Made by a program: the position numbers and the translations under genes. This document shows positions 1 through 8,231 of a stretch of 64,000 nt of DNA, in pieces. Source of the stretch: Carboxylicivirga fragile (GTDB lineage: Bacteria > Bacteroidota > Bacteroidia > Bacteroidales > Marinilabiliaceae); the NCBI GenBank assembly GCA_025499625.1, contig JAFMVD010000024.1, positions 1 to 64,000 on the forward strand, given 5' to 3'. The number at the start of each line of letters is the position of its first letter. The first letter of the stretch is position 1. The notes below the pieces were generated by a model. That model worked only from the letters and a program-made list of their open reading frames with translations. It did no database searches and was not told where the DNA came from.

Positions 1-91
1 GGCAAAAGTGCCTGTTTTCGGGGTTTTATTATACCATTAAGATAGTGATAATTATTTAATTATCAAAGATATATACCACTTAAGAATATGC

Positions 92-784
92 CTAATTATG
101 TGAGCTTTTGTAGCCCAATAATGTAGATGTGAAATAAGCTAACATTCTTTTAACCTGGTCATAATCATTCTCTGAAATACTAATGTCGGTAAGTCTAGGC
201 AAGTGTAAAGCAAAGTAGCTATGGTTATTTGCCATCTCAAATAAATTACTAGCCAGGGTATGGGGATAAGGAAATTCTGGGTTAACATCTGCCATCACTA
301 CGGCTACCTTTTCGGTTAACTCTTTGTAATTGGTGAAAAAACCATGCTTGTTATCTTTGTCTACTTCCTTAGTGTGATAAGCTTTTGATGCCTCTGCAAT
401 TACTAAACGGTGCAATATGCTTTCGTTCACATATTCAATGGCCGGATTCTCTCTATAAGCATATACCAGTTTTTCAATAATTATATCTAACTTCTTTTCA
501 GGTTCAGAAATATTCAAGGTATTAATATCGATTAAATAACTAACCCACTCCCAGTACCAGGAAATTAGATATATCAGTAATAGGTGTTTATTCTCAAAAT
601 ACCTATAAATGGATGCTTCGGTTGATTGCATTTGTTTGGCTAGCTTTTTAAATGTAAAAGCTTCAAAGCCCAATTCGTCAATTAAAATAATACTGTGTTT
701 AATTATATTCTGACCCAGACTGGTTTCTTGTGGATCGCGTAAATACAGTTTGCTGTTTAGATTTATTTTAATTCCAATTGACAT
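92..784 (-). CDS. TetR/AcrR family transcriptional regulator
   Basis: The 230-residue protein has a TetR-type helix-turn-helix at about residues 25-75, where the phrase FKKLAKQMQSTEASIYRYF is the usual recognition helix followed by the YxYF element. The rest is a helical, family-variable ligand and dimerisation part, so the inducer cannot be told. The N-terminus is about 25 residues longer than the shortest family members. It is divergent from the SulP/carbonic anhydrase pair, and the shared 186-bp gap holds an inverted repeat that could be its operator. It probably represses itself and perhaps the transporter. The family is secure; the target is inferred. Confidence 0.85.
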   Translation of the reverse strand: MSIGIKINLNSKLYLRDPQETSLGQNIIKHSIILIDELGFEAFTFKKLAKQMQSTEASIYRYFENKHLLLIYLISWYWEWVSYLIDINTLNISEPEKKLDIIIEKLVYAYRENPAIEYVNESILHRLVIAEASKAYHTKEVDKDNKHGFFTNYKELTEKVAVVMADVNPEFPYPHTLASNLFEMANNHSYFALHLPRLTDISISENDYDQVKRMLAYFTSTLLGYKSSHN

Positions 785-864
785 GGTGATGATATTTTTT
801 TTACAAAAATAGGGAAATTAGAAAACAAAATTGTGATTTCTGTGTTTTAGTTATGCAAATATTA

Positions 865-883
865 ATAATAGTATTGCTATTAT
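865..883. promoter_or_regulatory. Inverted repeat, candidate TetR operator
   Basis: ATAATAG and CTATTAT form a perfect 7-bp inverted repeat around a 5-bp spacer. It overlaps the proposed -33 element of the SulP promoter and lies between the divergent TetR and SulP genes, where such repressors usually bind. Repeats this AT-rich can arise by chance, so the role is inferred. Confidence 0.35.
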
Positions 884-903
884 GAAGAAAAGTAATAGTT
901 TTG
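874..903 (+). promoter_or_regulatory. Bacteroidota-type promoter for the SulP/carbonic anhydrase pair
   Basis: TTG at 874-876 is followed after 19 bases by TAGTTTTG at 896-903, which fits the Bacteroidota consensus TTTG-N19..21-TAnnTTTG. Transcription would start near 910, about 60 bases before the SulP start codon. Confidence 0.5.
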
Positions 904-970
904 CAGTGTTTGATTTTCATATTTCTTTTGAATTGGAGACAGAGAAATGTGTTTTTTAAAATTTTAAGAA

Positions 971-2569
971 ATGAGCGTGAAAGAGAAAGTAGGATTATTT
1001 AGTAGCTTGAAGCAAGACATACCAGCTTCGATAGTGGTTTTTTTGGTAGCAGTACCTTTGTGTTTGGGAATTGCATTGGCTTCTGGAGCCCCTCTTTTTG
1101 CAGGTATTATTGCAGGTATTATTGGGGGTATTGTTGTTGGAGCAGTAAGTGGATCGCAATTAGGAGTTAGTGGTCCGGCAGCGGGCTTAGCTGTAATTGT
1201 ATTGTCTGCTATTACCGAACTTGGTGCATTTGAAGCCTTTTTATTGGCGGTAGTTGTAAGTGGTGTTTTTCAAGTGATTTTAGGATATGCCAAGGCAGGT
1301 ATCATCGGTTATTATTTTCCGTCATCTGTAATTAAAGGAATGCTTTCGGGTATAGGTATTATCATTATTTTAAAGCAGATTCCTCATGCAGTTGGTTATA
1401 ATAAAGATTACGAAGGGAGTTTGTCTTTTTCGCAACCCGATGGTCATAATACCTTGACTGAGTTGTTTTATATGTTCGAAGCTATAAGTCCGGGAGCTAT
1501 CATTATTACTGCTCTATCAATGATTGTTTTGATTTTATGGGAGCGTCCATTCATGAAAAAGATAAAGGCTTTTAGTATAATTCAAGGCCCACTTGTTGTT
1601 GTAACTTTAGGTATTGTATTAAATCTTATTTTCCAAGGCATACCTTCTTTGACTTTGAATTCGGAGCAAATAGTTGCACTTCCAGTAGCAGGTAGTATTT
1701 CTGGCTTTTTCAGTCAGTTTACCTTACCCGATTTTTCTCAAATAATGAATCCATCTATTTGGATTGTAGGTGCTACTATTGCCATTGTGGGAAGTATGGA
1801 AACGCTGCTTTGTTTGGAAGCAACGGATAAATTGGATCCTCAAAAGCGTGTGACTCCGGTGAATCTTGAGTTAAAAGCACAAGGTATTGGTAATATACTG
1901 TCGGGCTTAATTGGTGGTTTGCCTATTACTCAGGTTATTGTGCGAAGCTCTACAAATATTCAATCGGGTGGGCGAACAAAAATGTCAGCCATACTACATG
2001 GTGTAATAATGTTATTGTGTGCAATGGCTATTCCAAACGTTCTTAATTTAATTCCTTTAGCAAGTTTGGCTGCCATTTTATTTATAGTAGGTTACAAATT
2101 GGCAAAGCCAGTTGTATTTAAGCAAATGTATAAATTAGGTATTTCGCATTTTGCACCTTTCATGGTTACTATTATTGGAATTGTTTTTACCGATTTATTG
2201 ATAGGTATTATTTTAGGTTTGGTTGTGGCTGTGATGTACATACTCTATAATAATTTTAAGAAACCATTTTTATTCGAAACTGATGAGCATTTGAAAGATG
2301 GAGTTTTGCATTTGGCTTTAGCCGAAGACGTGACTTTTATAAATAAAGCCAGTATCTTGAATACTTTAAGTCAAATTCCTAATGGAACAAAAGTTGTTAT
2401 TGATGCATCAAAAACCATTAACATCGATCAGGATGTGATAGAAATTATACGCGAATTTGAAACGGGAGCCACATTCCGCGATATAGATTTGAAAGTTATT
2501 AAACGAAAGAAAAGAGGAGTTACGAATCAGCGTAAGGTGGTTGAAGATTTGCTTAATAAAGCTGTTTAA
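971..2569 (+). CDS. SulP family inorganic anion transporter (bicarbonate/sulfate)
   Basis: This 532-residue inner-membrane protein has the Sulfate_transp core from the N-terminal SLKQDIPASIVVFLVAVPLC segment through about residue 430, with many glycine-rich membrane helices. A shortened, degenerate STAS-like domain follows at about 440-520. It should exchange or symport an inorganic anion. The carbonic anhydrase 39 bp downstream points to bicarbonate, as in other SulP/carbonic anhydrase pairs, although sulfate cannot be excluded. The start is the first ATG after the proposed promoter. Both genes probably share one transcript ending at the hairpin near 3300. Confidence 0.9.
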   Translation: MSVKEKVGLFSSLKQDIPASIVVFLVAVPLCLGIALASGAPLFAGIIAGIIGGIVVGAVSGSQLGVSGPAAGLAVIVLSAITELGAFEAFLLAVVVSGVFQVILGYAKAGIIGYYFPSSVIKGMLSGIGIIIILKQIPHAVGYNKDYEGSLSFSQPDGHNTLTELFYMFEAISPGAIIITALSMIVLILWERPFMKKIKAFSIIQGPLVVVTLGIVLNLIFQGIPSLTLNSEQIVALPVAGSISGFFSQFTLPDFSQIMNPSIWIVGATIAIVGSMETLLCLEATDKLDPQKRVTPVNLELKAQGIGNILSGLIGGLPITQVIVRSSTNIQSGGRTKMSAILHGVIMLLCAMAIPNVLNLIPLASLAAILFIVGYKLAKPVVFKQMYKLGISHFAPFMVTIIGIVFTDLLIGIILGLVVAVMYILYNNFKKPFLFETDEHLKDGVLHLALAEDVTFINKASILNTLSQIPNGTKVVIDASKTINIDQDVIEIIREFETGATFRDIDLKVIKRKKRGVTNQRKVVEDLLNKAV

Positions 2570-2608
2570 ATAGCTGGTTATTAGTTAATACTTTTAAAAG
2601 ATAATGAT

Positions 2609-3235
2609 ATGGAGCAGACAAAAACAAAAGAATTACAGGAGCAAATAACTCCGGCCAAAGCCATTGAGTTGTTAAAGGAAGGCAATGATCGATTTATTAA
2701 CTCTAGTCGATTGGAACGTAATTTATTGGAGCAGGTTGAACAAACGGCAAAAGGGCAGTATCCTTTTGCGGCCATTGTGAGTTGTATTGATTCGCGTATT
2801 CCAACGGAGGTCGTTTTTGATCAGGGAATTGGTGATGTTTTTAATGCACGCGTGGCTGGTAATATTGTGAATGAAGATATATTAGGCAGTCTCGAGTTTG
2901 CTTGTAAACTAGCAGGTTCAAAAGCCATAGTTGTATTAGGTCATACCTCGTGTGGTGCGGTTAAAGGTGCTTGTGATGATGCGAAATTAGGTAACTTAAC
3001 ATTGTTGTTAGATAAGCTAAAGCCTGCTGTTGATGGTGTGCCGACATCCCAAGGAGTTGTGAGAAATTCGACTAACGCTGCTTTTGTTGATGCGGTTTCG
3101 CTTAAAAACGTTGAGCTAACTATTGCAAACATTAAGGAGAAAAGTCCTGTTTTAAACGAGATGTTTGATAAAGGAGAGATTGATATCGTAGGAGCGATGT
3201 ACGATGTTAAAACTGGTAAGACTGTATTTGGTTAA
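2609..3235 (+). CDS. Beta-class carbonic anhydrase
   Basis: The 208-residue enzyme interconverts CO2 and bicarbonate in the cytoplasm. The zinc site is visible: Cys-x-Asp-x-Arg in IVSCIDSRIP near residue 59 and His-x2-Cys in LGHTSCGAVKGA near residue 112. Length and motif spacing are normal for the beta class. It follows the SulP gene closely on the same strand, and together they would move and equilibrate inorganic carbon. A strong terminator follows. An antisense ORF inside it is a shadow. Confidence 0.93.
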   Translation: MEQTKTKELQEQITPAKAIELLKEGNDRFINSSRLERNLLEQVEQTAKGQYPFAAIVSCIDSRIPTEVVFDQGIGDVFNARVAGNIVNEDILGSLEFACKLAGSKAIVVLGHTSCGAVKGACDDAKLGNLTLLLDKLKPAVDGVPTSQGVVRNSTNAAFVDAVSLKNVELTIANIKEKSPVLNEMFDKGEIDIVGAMYDVKTGKTVFG

Positions 3236-3295
3236 TTTATACTCCTTGGTGTAGGTAGTTGCGATCACCTATGCCAATTTTTATTTTGATGTTAG

Positions 3296-3341
3296 AATGG
3301 TTTACGCTCTTGATAGGCTTCAAGCGTAAACCATTTTTTTT
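3296..3341 (+). terminator. Rho-independent terminator after carbonic anhydrase
   Basis: AATGGTTTACGCT at 3296-3308 pairs perfectly with AGCGTAAACCATT at 3323-3335 across a 14-base loop, followed by a T-run. It ends the SulP/carbonic anhydrase transcript. Confidence 0.85.
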
Positions 3342-3464
3342 ACTCTTCATTCTATATTTGCATTCAAACACTAGTGGCATACTATTAAATTGATGATTTT
3401 TGTTTGCTTTTTTGATAATATTGTCACTTTTTCCATTAAAAGTTTATAAAAATGCAAAAGTGTA

Positions 3465-3497
3465 CTTGGATTTCTAAATTATTATTTCAAATATTTG
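3465..3497 (+). promoter_or_regulatory. Likely trp operon promoter
   Basis: CTTG at 3465-3468 is followed after 21 bases by AATATTTG at 3490-3497, one base away from the TAnnTTTG consensus. Transcription would start near 3504, just ahead of the leader peptide at 3519. Confidence 0.45.
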
Positions 3498-3518
3498 TGA
3501 CCATATAAAAACAGAAGA

Positions 3519-3581
3519 ATGAATTTGATTTTGAACAATACAGGTTGGTGGCATCATTTAACACTTTCAACAAAGAGTTGA
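3519..3581 (+). CDS. trpL: trp operon leader peptide
   Basis: A 20-codon ORF encodes MNLILNNTGWWHHLTLSTKS with tandem Trp codons at 3546-3551. It ends 30 bases before a strong terminator and 92 bases before trpE. This is the layout of ribosome-mediated attenuation: a stalled ribosome at the Trp codons would leave later RNA free to form an alternative structure. GAGTTGAGG at 3575-3583, around the leader stop codon, can pair with CCTAACTC at 3622-3629 (one bulge) and so disrupt the terminator stem. The peptide and stem are seen directly; the antiterminator is my inference. Confidence 0.8.
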   Translation: MNLILNNTGWWHHLTLSTKS

Positions 3582-3610
3582 GGGCTCTAGCCGTATATCT
3601 ATAATATTCA

Positions 3611-3650
3611 AAGAAGGCTTACCTAACTCAAGGTAAGCCTTCTTTTTTTT
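3611..3650 (+). terminator. trp attenuator terminator
   Basis: A 14-bp perfect stem (3611-3624 with 3631-3644) around the loop AACTCA is followed by a T-run to 3650. It lies between the Trp-Trp leader peptide and trpE, so it is best read as a conditional terminator. Confidence 0.88.
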
Positions 3651-3672
3651 AAACAATACTTAGTACCAAACC

Positions 3673-5088
3673 ATGGAAACAAAAAATATAAAATGCATTG
3701 CTACTCAAATCCCCGCTAATGTTGCGGATGTAACAACCCCTGTGAGTTTATACTTAAAGTTGAGAGATGTATACCCTAATACAATATTGCTTGAAAGTAG
3801 TGACTACCATGGCAATAGTAATTCGATGTCGTTTATTTGCTTTAATCCACTTTATGAATTTATTGCTGATAAGGGTGAAGTGATGTATGGAGACGCACAT
3901 AAAGAGTTGGAGCGAATTCCAGTTTCAAAAGAAGAGAATGTTCCTGCCTTACTCGATGCTTTCATCAAAAGTTTTAAAGTTGATAAAAAAGAATGTTCAT
4001 TGAAAATTAATGGACTGTTTGGCTACACCACTTTCGATGCAGTCCAGTATTTCGATACTTTAAACTTTCAAGCTCCTGTGAAGGATGCGCACTCCATACC
4101 TGAAATGCGTTATACCTTTTTTAGGTACATTATTGCCTTTAACCACTTCAGCAACCAGTTGCATTTAATTGAAAATCTTGGAGAAGGAGAAACATCTAAT
4201 AGTTCAACGGTAATTGAATCGCTTTATAACCGTACTATTCCTGCGTTTCAATTTGTTCCTTCCGACAATGAAGAGTCGAATTTGACAGATGAGGAATACA
4301 TGAAGATGGTGACCAAAGGTAAGGAACACTGTTTCAGAGGCGATGTATTTCAGATTGTACTGTCACGACAATTTAAGCAAACTTTTAAAGGCGACGAATT
4401 TAATGTCTACCGTGCTCTGCGTAACATTAATCCTTCGCCATATTTATTTTATTTCGATTATGGTGGGTATAAAATATTTGGATCTTCGCCAGAGGCTCAA
4501 CTCATAATTGATAACAATGTTGCGACTATTAATCCTATTGCCGGAACTTTTAAGCGTACTGGAGATGATGTTAAGGATCAGGAGTTGGCCATCCAATTAA
4601 GTAAGGATGAGAAAGAAAATGCTGAACATGTAATGTTGGTTGATCTGGCACGAAACGACTTAAGTCGAAATTGTGCAGGCGTTAAGGTGAATACTTACAA
4701 AGAGGTGCAGTATTATTCACATGTCTTACATTTAGTTTCTGATGTAAGCGGCGAATTGCAGGCTGGTTCCATCGCATCACGTGTAATGGCCGATACTTTT
4801 CCGGCAGGTACATTATCAGGTGCGCCAAAATACAAGGCTATGCAATTGATTGATGGTATCGAAAACCAAAATCGTGGTTACTACGGAGGTTGTATTGGTA
4901 ACATTGGTTTAGATGGAAGTTTTAATCAAGCCATCATGATTCGTTCATTTTTGAGTAAGCACAATACCTTATTTTATCAGGCTGGAGCCGGAGTGGTGAG
5001 TGAGTCGAAAGAAGAAAATGAATTGGCTGAAGTGAATAATAAATTGGGTGCTTTGAAGAAAGCCATTGAAACAGCCAAAGATTTTTAG
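3673..5088 (+). CDS. trpE: Anthranilate synthase component I
   Basis: The 471-residue subunit converts chorismate to anthranilate with ammonia from TrpG, the first step of tryptophan synthesis. The N-terminal domain has the LLES element (NTILLESSDYHG) that forms the feedback Trp site. The C-terminal chorismate-binding domain has the expected blocks: GSSPEAQ, PIAGTFKRTGDD, LVDLARNDLSRNC and GTLSGAPKYKAMQLID. It is the first structural gene after the attenuator and is followed by an unfused trpG. Absence of the lyase-type changes of aminodeoxychorismate synthase and the operon position support TrpE over PabB. Confidence 0.97.
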   Translation: METKNIKCIATQIPANVADVTTPVSLYLKLRDVYPNTILLESSDYHGNSNSMSFICFNPLYEFIADKGEVMYGDAHKELERIPVSKEENVPALLDAFIKSFKVDKKECSLKINGLFGYTTFDAVQYFDTLNFQAPVKDAHSIPEMRYTFFRYIIAFNHFSNQLHLIENLGEGETSNSSTVIESLYNRTIPAFQFVPSDNEESNLTDEEYMKMVTKGKEHCFRGDVFQIVLSRQFKQTFKGDEFNVYRALRNINPSPYLFYFDYGGYKIFGSSPEAQLIIDNNVATINPIAGTFKRTGDDVKDQELAIQLSKDEKENAEHVMLVDLARNDLSRNCAGVKVNTYKEVQYYSHVLHLVSDVSGELQAGSIASRVMADTFPAGTLSGAPKYKAMQLIDGIENQNRGYYGGCIGNIGLDGSFNQAIMIRSFLSKHNTLFYQAGAGVVSESKEENELAEVNNKLGALKKAIETAKDF

Positions 5089-5133
5089 CAAATTACAGAA
5101 TATAAGGCACTATTACATATAGAAACTATACAG

Positions 5134-5703
5134 ATGAAGATATTAATATTAGATAATTACGATTCGTTCACCTATAATTTAGTCCATTATGTGGAAGAGC
5201 TTGTGAATGAAAAAGTTGATGTTTATCGTAACGATGAAATCAGCATAGCTGAAGTTGGTAAATACGATAAGATTCTTTTGTCACCCGGTCCAGGTATACC
5301 CGATGAAGCTGGAATTTTAAAAGAGCTGATAAAAACTTATCTGCCGAGCAAAAGCATACTTGGTGTTTGCCTTGGTTGTCAAGCTATTGCCGAAGTGTGT
5401 GGTGGAAGTATCCGTAACATGAATCAGGTTTTTCATGGTGTTGCCACGCCAGTAAAAGTATTAAGTCGTGATGAGTATTTATTCGACACTTTGCCCGATA
5501 GTTTTTTAGCTGGGCGTTATCATAGTTGGGTGGTAAACGAGGAAGATTTACCTAATGAATTGGAGATTACTTCGAAGGATGAAGCGGGGCAGATAATGGG
5601 ATTACGTCATAAAGCCAATGATGTGCGAGGCGTTCAGTTTCATCCTGAATCGGTATTGACCGAACATGGAAAGAAGATGATCGAGAACTGGTTAAAGAAT
5701 TAA
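5134..5703 (+). CDS. trpG: Anthranilate synthase component II (glutamine amidotransferase)
   Basis: This 189-residue class I glutamine amidotransferase supplies ammonia to TrpE. The catalytic Cys lies in GVCLGCQAI near residue 79 and the His/Glu pair in GVQFHPESVLTEHG near 170. Most family members have His where this one has the second Cys of GVCLGCQ, a small oddity that does not touch the triad. It follows trpE by 45 bp and may also serve a PabB if one exists elsewhere. A perfect hairpin follows immediately and precedes trpD. Confidence 0.95.
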   Translation: MKILILDNYDSFTYNLVHYVEELVNEKVDVYRNDEISIAEVGKYDKILLSPGPGIPDEAGILKELIKTYLPSKSILGVCLGCQAIAEVCGGSIRNMNQVFHGVATPVKVLSRDEYLFDTLPDSFLAGRYHSWVVNEEDLPNELEITSKDEAGQIMGLRHKANDVRGVQFHPESVLTEHGKKMIENWLKN

Positions 5704-5717
5704 AAAAATATACTAAC

Positions 5718-5746
5718 GGATGACATCTCTTTGATAGATGTCATCC
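5718..5746 (+). repeat. Perfect hairpin between trpG and trpD
   Basis: GGATGACATCT at 5718-5728 and AGATGTCATCC at 5736-5746 form an 11-bp perfect stem around a 7-base loop. It has no T-run, so it is not a standard terminator. It belongs to a group of intergenic hairpins here built on GGATG..ATCTT. It would bury an in-frame upstream ATG (5738) and ends 15 bases before the likely trpD start at 5762. Confidence 0.8.
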
Positions 5747-5761
5747 ATAGCTGATTACACC

Positions 5762-6757
5762 ATGATTAAGACCTTACTAAAAGAATTATTTAACCACAAA
5801 ACTTTATCACGTCAGCAAGCCAGAGACGTGTTGGTGAATATTGCCAAAGAATCCTACAACCAATCCGAAGTAGTTGCTTTTTTAACGGTATTCATGATGC
5901 GCCCGGTAACGGTTGAAGAGTTATCGGGTTTTCGCGATGCTTTACTTGAATTATGTCAGCGAATTGATTTGAGTGATTTCAATACCATCGATATGTGTGG
6001 CACAGGTGGTGATGGTAAAAATACTTTCAATGTCTCCACATTAGCTTCACTTGTAGTAGCTGGTGCAGGAGCAAAGGTTTCGAAGCACGGCAACTATGGT
6101 GTTTCATCATCATGTGGGTCGTCAAATGTGATGGAGTATTTGGGTTATCAATTCACCAGCGATGCTGATCAGCTCAGAAGACAGTTAGATGAAGCTAATA
6201 TTTGCTTTTTACACGCACCACTTTTTCATCCTGCCATGAAAGCGGTTGGACCTATCCGTAAGCAGTTGGGACTTAAAACCTTCTTTAATATGTTAGGGCC
6301 GATGGTGAATCCATCATTTCCACAGAACCAATTGGTGGGTGTATTCAGTGTTGAGTTGGCTCGGATCTACCAATACATCTATCAGCAAACGGACAAAAAT
6401 TACTCAATTGTTCATGCCTTAGATGGTTATGATGAAATTTCCTTGACTGGCGATTTTAAATCCATCACACAAAACGGCGAAACTATTTATGCACCCTCAG
6501 ATTTTGGTATGAACACCGTTCGGCCAGAAGAGATTTTTGGAGGCGATACGGTTCCACAAGCTGCTGAAATATTTGTTCAAATTCTGGAAGGTAAAGGTAC
6601 CGATGCTCAAAACAATGTGGTGTTAGCCAATGCGGCTTTAGCGCTTCAATGTTATTATCCTGAAAAGACTATAGAACAAACTATTCTAGATGCCCGACAA
6701 TCTTTATTAGATGGCAAGGCAGCTGGTGTATTAGCCAAATTACTTTCCATAGCCTAA
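5762..6757 (+). CDS. trpD: Anthranilate phosphoribosyltransferase
   Basis: TrpD joins PRPP to anthranilate. I start it at ATG 5762 (protein beginning MIKTLLKELFNHKTLSRQQAR, 331 residues). That matches how the family usually begins, and the in-frame ATG at 5738 lies inside a perfect hairpin arm. Family signatures are the PRPP loop CGTGGDGKNTFNVST near residue 78 and KHGNYGVSSSCGSSNV near 104, which build the anthranilate and diphosphate sites. It sits third in the trp operon, 11 bp before trpC. The hairpin may tune its expression relative to trpEG. Confidence 0.95.
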   Translation: MIKTLLKELFNHKTLSRQQARDVLVNIAKESYNQSEVVAFLTVFMMRPVTVEELSGFRDALLELCQRIDLSDFNTIDMCGTGGDGKNTFNVSTLASLVVAGAGAKVSKHGNYGVSSSCGSSNVMEYLGYQFTSDADQLRRQLDEANICFLHAPLFHPAMKAVGPIRKQLGLKTFFNMLGPMVNPSFPQNQLVGVFSVELARIYQYIYQQTDKNYSIVHALDGYDEISLTGDFKSITQNGETIYAPSDFGMNTVRPEEIFGGDTVPQAAEIFVQILEGKGTDAQNNVVLANAALALQCYYPEKTIEQTILDARQSLLDGKAAGVLAKLLSIA

Positions 6758-6768
6758 AGAAAAATACA

Positions 6769-7569
6769 ATGACCATTCTAGATAAAATAATCGTACAGAA
6801 ACGAAAAGAAGTGGAAGCTGCAAAAGCTAAGGTTTCCATTAAAGAGTTAATGTACTATCGCGATTTCAACGAACAAGTTCCGTCCTTAAAAGCCTTTTTG
6901 AGTGATCCACTGAAGTCGGGCGTAATATGCGAATTTAAGCGTCAGTCGCCTTCAAAGGGTGTTATCAACGGAGCTGTTCAGGTTGCCGATGTGGTTAAGG
7001 GCTATGAGAAAGCTGGCGCTTCGGCGCTTTCAGTCTTGACTGATACACAGTTTTTTGGAGGCACAAACGATGATTTAACCATCGCCCGTCGTAGCACAAG
7101 TATTCCAATTCTGCGTAAGGATTTCATTATCGACCCTTATCAATTATACGAGGCTAAAGCAATTGGTGCAAGTGCGATACTCTTAATTGCCGCTTGTTTA
7201 GATGTAAACGAAGCCAAAGAGTTGGGTGCTATGGCGAATTATTTAGGACTCGAGGTGTTGATGGAACTACATGGCGAAGATGAGTTGGAAAAGCTAAATG
7301 CTTTTGTGGATGTGGTTGGTATCAATAATAGGAACCTTAAAACTTTTGAGGTTAATTTGCAGCATTCTGTTGAGTTGGCACAACGTTTACCAAAAAATAA
7401 AATTCGCATTTCGGAAAGTGGTATTCATTCTAAAGAAGATGTCTTTTTCTTGCGTCAAAATGGTTTTGATGGCTTCTTAATTGGAGAGAATTTCATGAAG
7501 ACAGAGGATCCGGGACAGGCTTGCATCGACTTTTGTAAGAGTATTCGTGTTGAATCGCTTATCTCATAA
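6769..7569 (+). CDS. trpC: Indole-3-glycerol-phosphate synthase
   Basis: The 266-residue TIM-barrel enzyme closes the ring of CdRP to indole-3-glycerol phosphate. Visible family blocks are ICEFKRQSPSKG (catalytic Lys), VLTDTQFFGG, PILRKDFIIDPYQ, GINNRNLKTFEV and the phosphate-binding SESGI. It is a stand-alone TrpC, not fused to TrpF, which follows after 3 bp. The close packing implies translational coupling in the trp transcript. Confidence 0.96.
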   Translation: MTILDKIIVQKRKEVEAAKAKVSIKELMYYRDFNEQVPSLKAFLSDPLKSGVICEFKRQSPSKGVINGAVQVADVVKGYEKAGASALSVLTDTQFFGGTNDDLTIARRSTSIPILRKDFIIDPYQLYEAKAIGASAILLIAACLDVNEAKELGAMANYLGLEVLMELHGEDELEKLNAFVDVVGINNRNLKTFEVNLQHSVELAQRLPKNKIRISESGIHSKEDVFFLRQNGFDGFLIGENFMKTEDPGQACIDFCKSIRVESLIS

Positions 7570-7572
7570 CTT

Positions 7573-8211
7573 ATGAAAGCAATTCCTCAAATAAAGGTTT
7601 GTGGCATGCGCGATGCCAATAATATAAATGAGCTTGTGGCGCTTAAGCCTGATTACCTTGGATTCATCTTTTACGAGAAGTCACCGCGTTTTATTGCTGA
7701 TTATCCGGCTGTTGATATTCCTAATTCAATAAGAAAGGTAGGTGTTTTCGTGAATGCTTCAGAACGATATATCCAAGAAATGAAGGTACGTTTTGGTTTG
7801 GATGTATTGCAATTACATGGTGATGAATCGCCAGAGCTGTGTTATATTCTAAAGCAAAGTGGAGCACAAGTGATGAAGGTGTTTCGCATAAATGAAGATT
7901 TCAACTTTGATTTAACACGTTGTTACGAAGACTATGTCGATTATTTCTTATTTGATACAGCTACCAAAGCCTATGGAGGTAGTGGAAAGAAATTTAATTG
8001 GCAATTGTTGAAAAGCTATAATCAGGCACGGCCAATCTTTTTGAGTGGAGGCATTGGATCCAATGACGCTGAGGAACTTCGACAATTAGAAGGATTAAAT
8101 ATTAAAGCCATCGATATCAATAGCAAATTTGAATCAGCTCCGGGATTGAAAGAAATTGAGAAGTTGAGAGTTTTCATGAGTGAATTGCGTGCAAGTAGCG
8201 TAATGCAGTAA
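7573..8211 (+). CDS. trpF: Phosphoribosylanthranilate isomerase
   Basis: This 212-residue beta/alpha-barrel protein performs the Amadori rearrangement of PRA to CdRP. The catalytic Cys is in KVCGMRD near the N-terminus and the acid Asp in the FLFDTATKAYGGSGKKFNW block. LSGGIG forms the phosphate-binding loop. It lies 3 bp behind trpC and 20 bp before trpB. Confidence 0.95.
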   Translation: MKAIPQIKVCGMRDANNINELVALKPDYLGFIFYEKSPRFIADYPAVDIPNSIRKVGVFVNASERYIQEMKVRFGLDVLQLHGDESPELCYILKQSGAQVMKVFRINEDFNFDLTRCYEDYVDYFLFDTATKAYGGSGKKFNWQLLKSYNQARPIFLSGGIGSNDAEELRQLEGLNIKAIDINSKFESAPGLKEIEKLRVFMSELRASSVMQ

Positions 8212-8231
8212 TACGAATTTATTAGATAGTT

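Noticed and set aside
1-91. Terminator or gene end at the left edge
   Set aside because: GGCA and TGCC form a 4-bp stem only, and the upstream context is missing.
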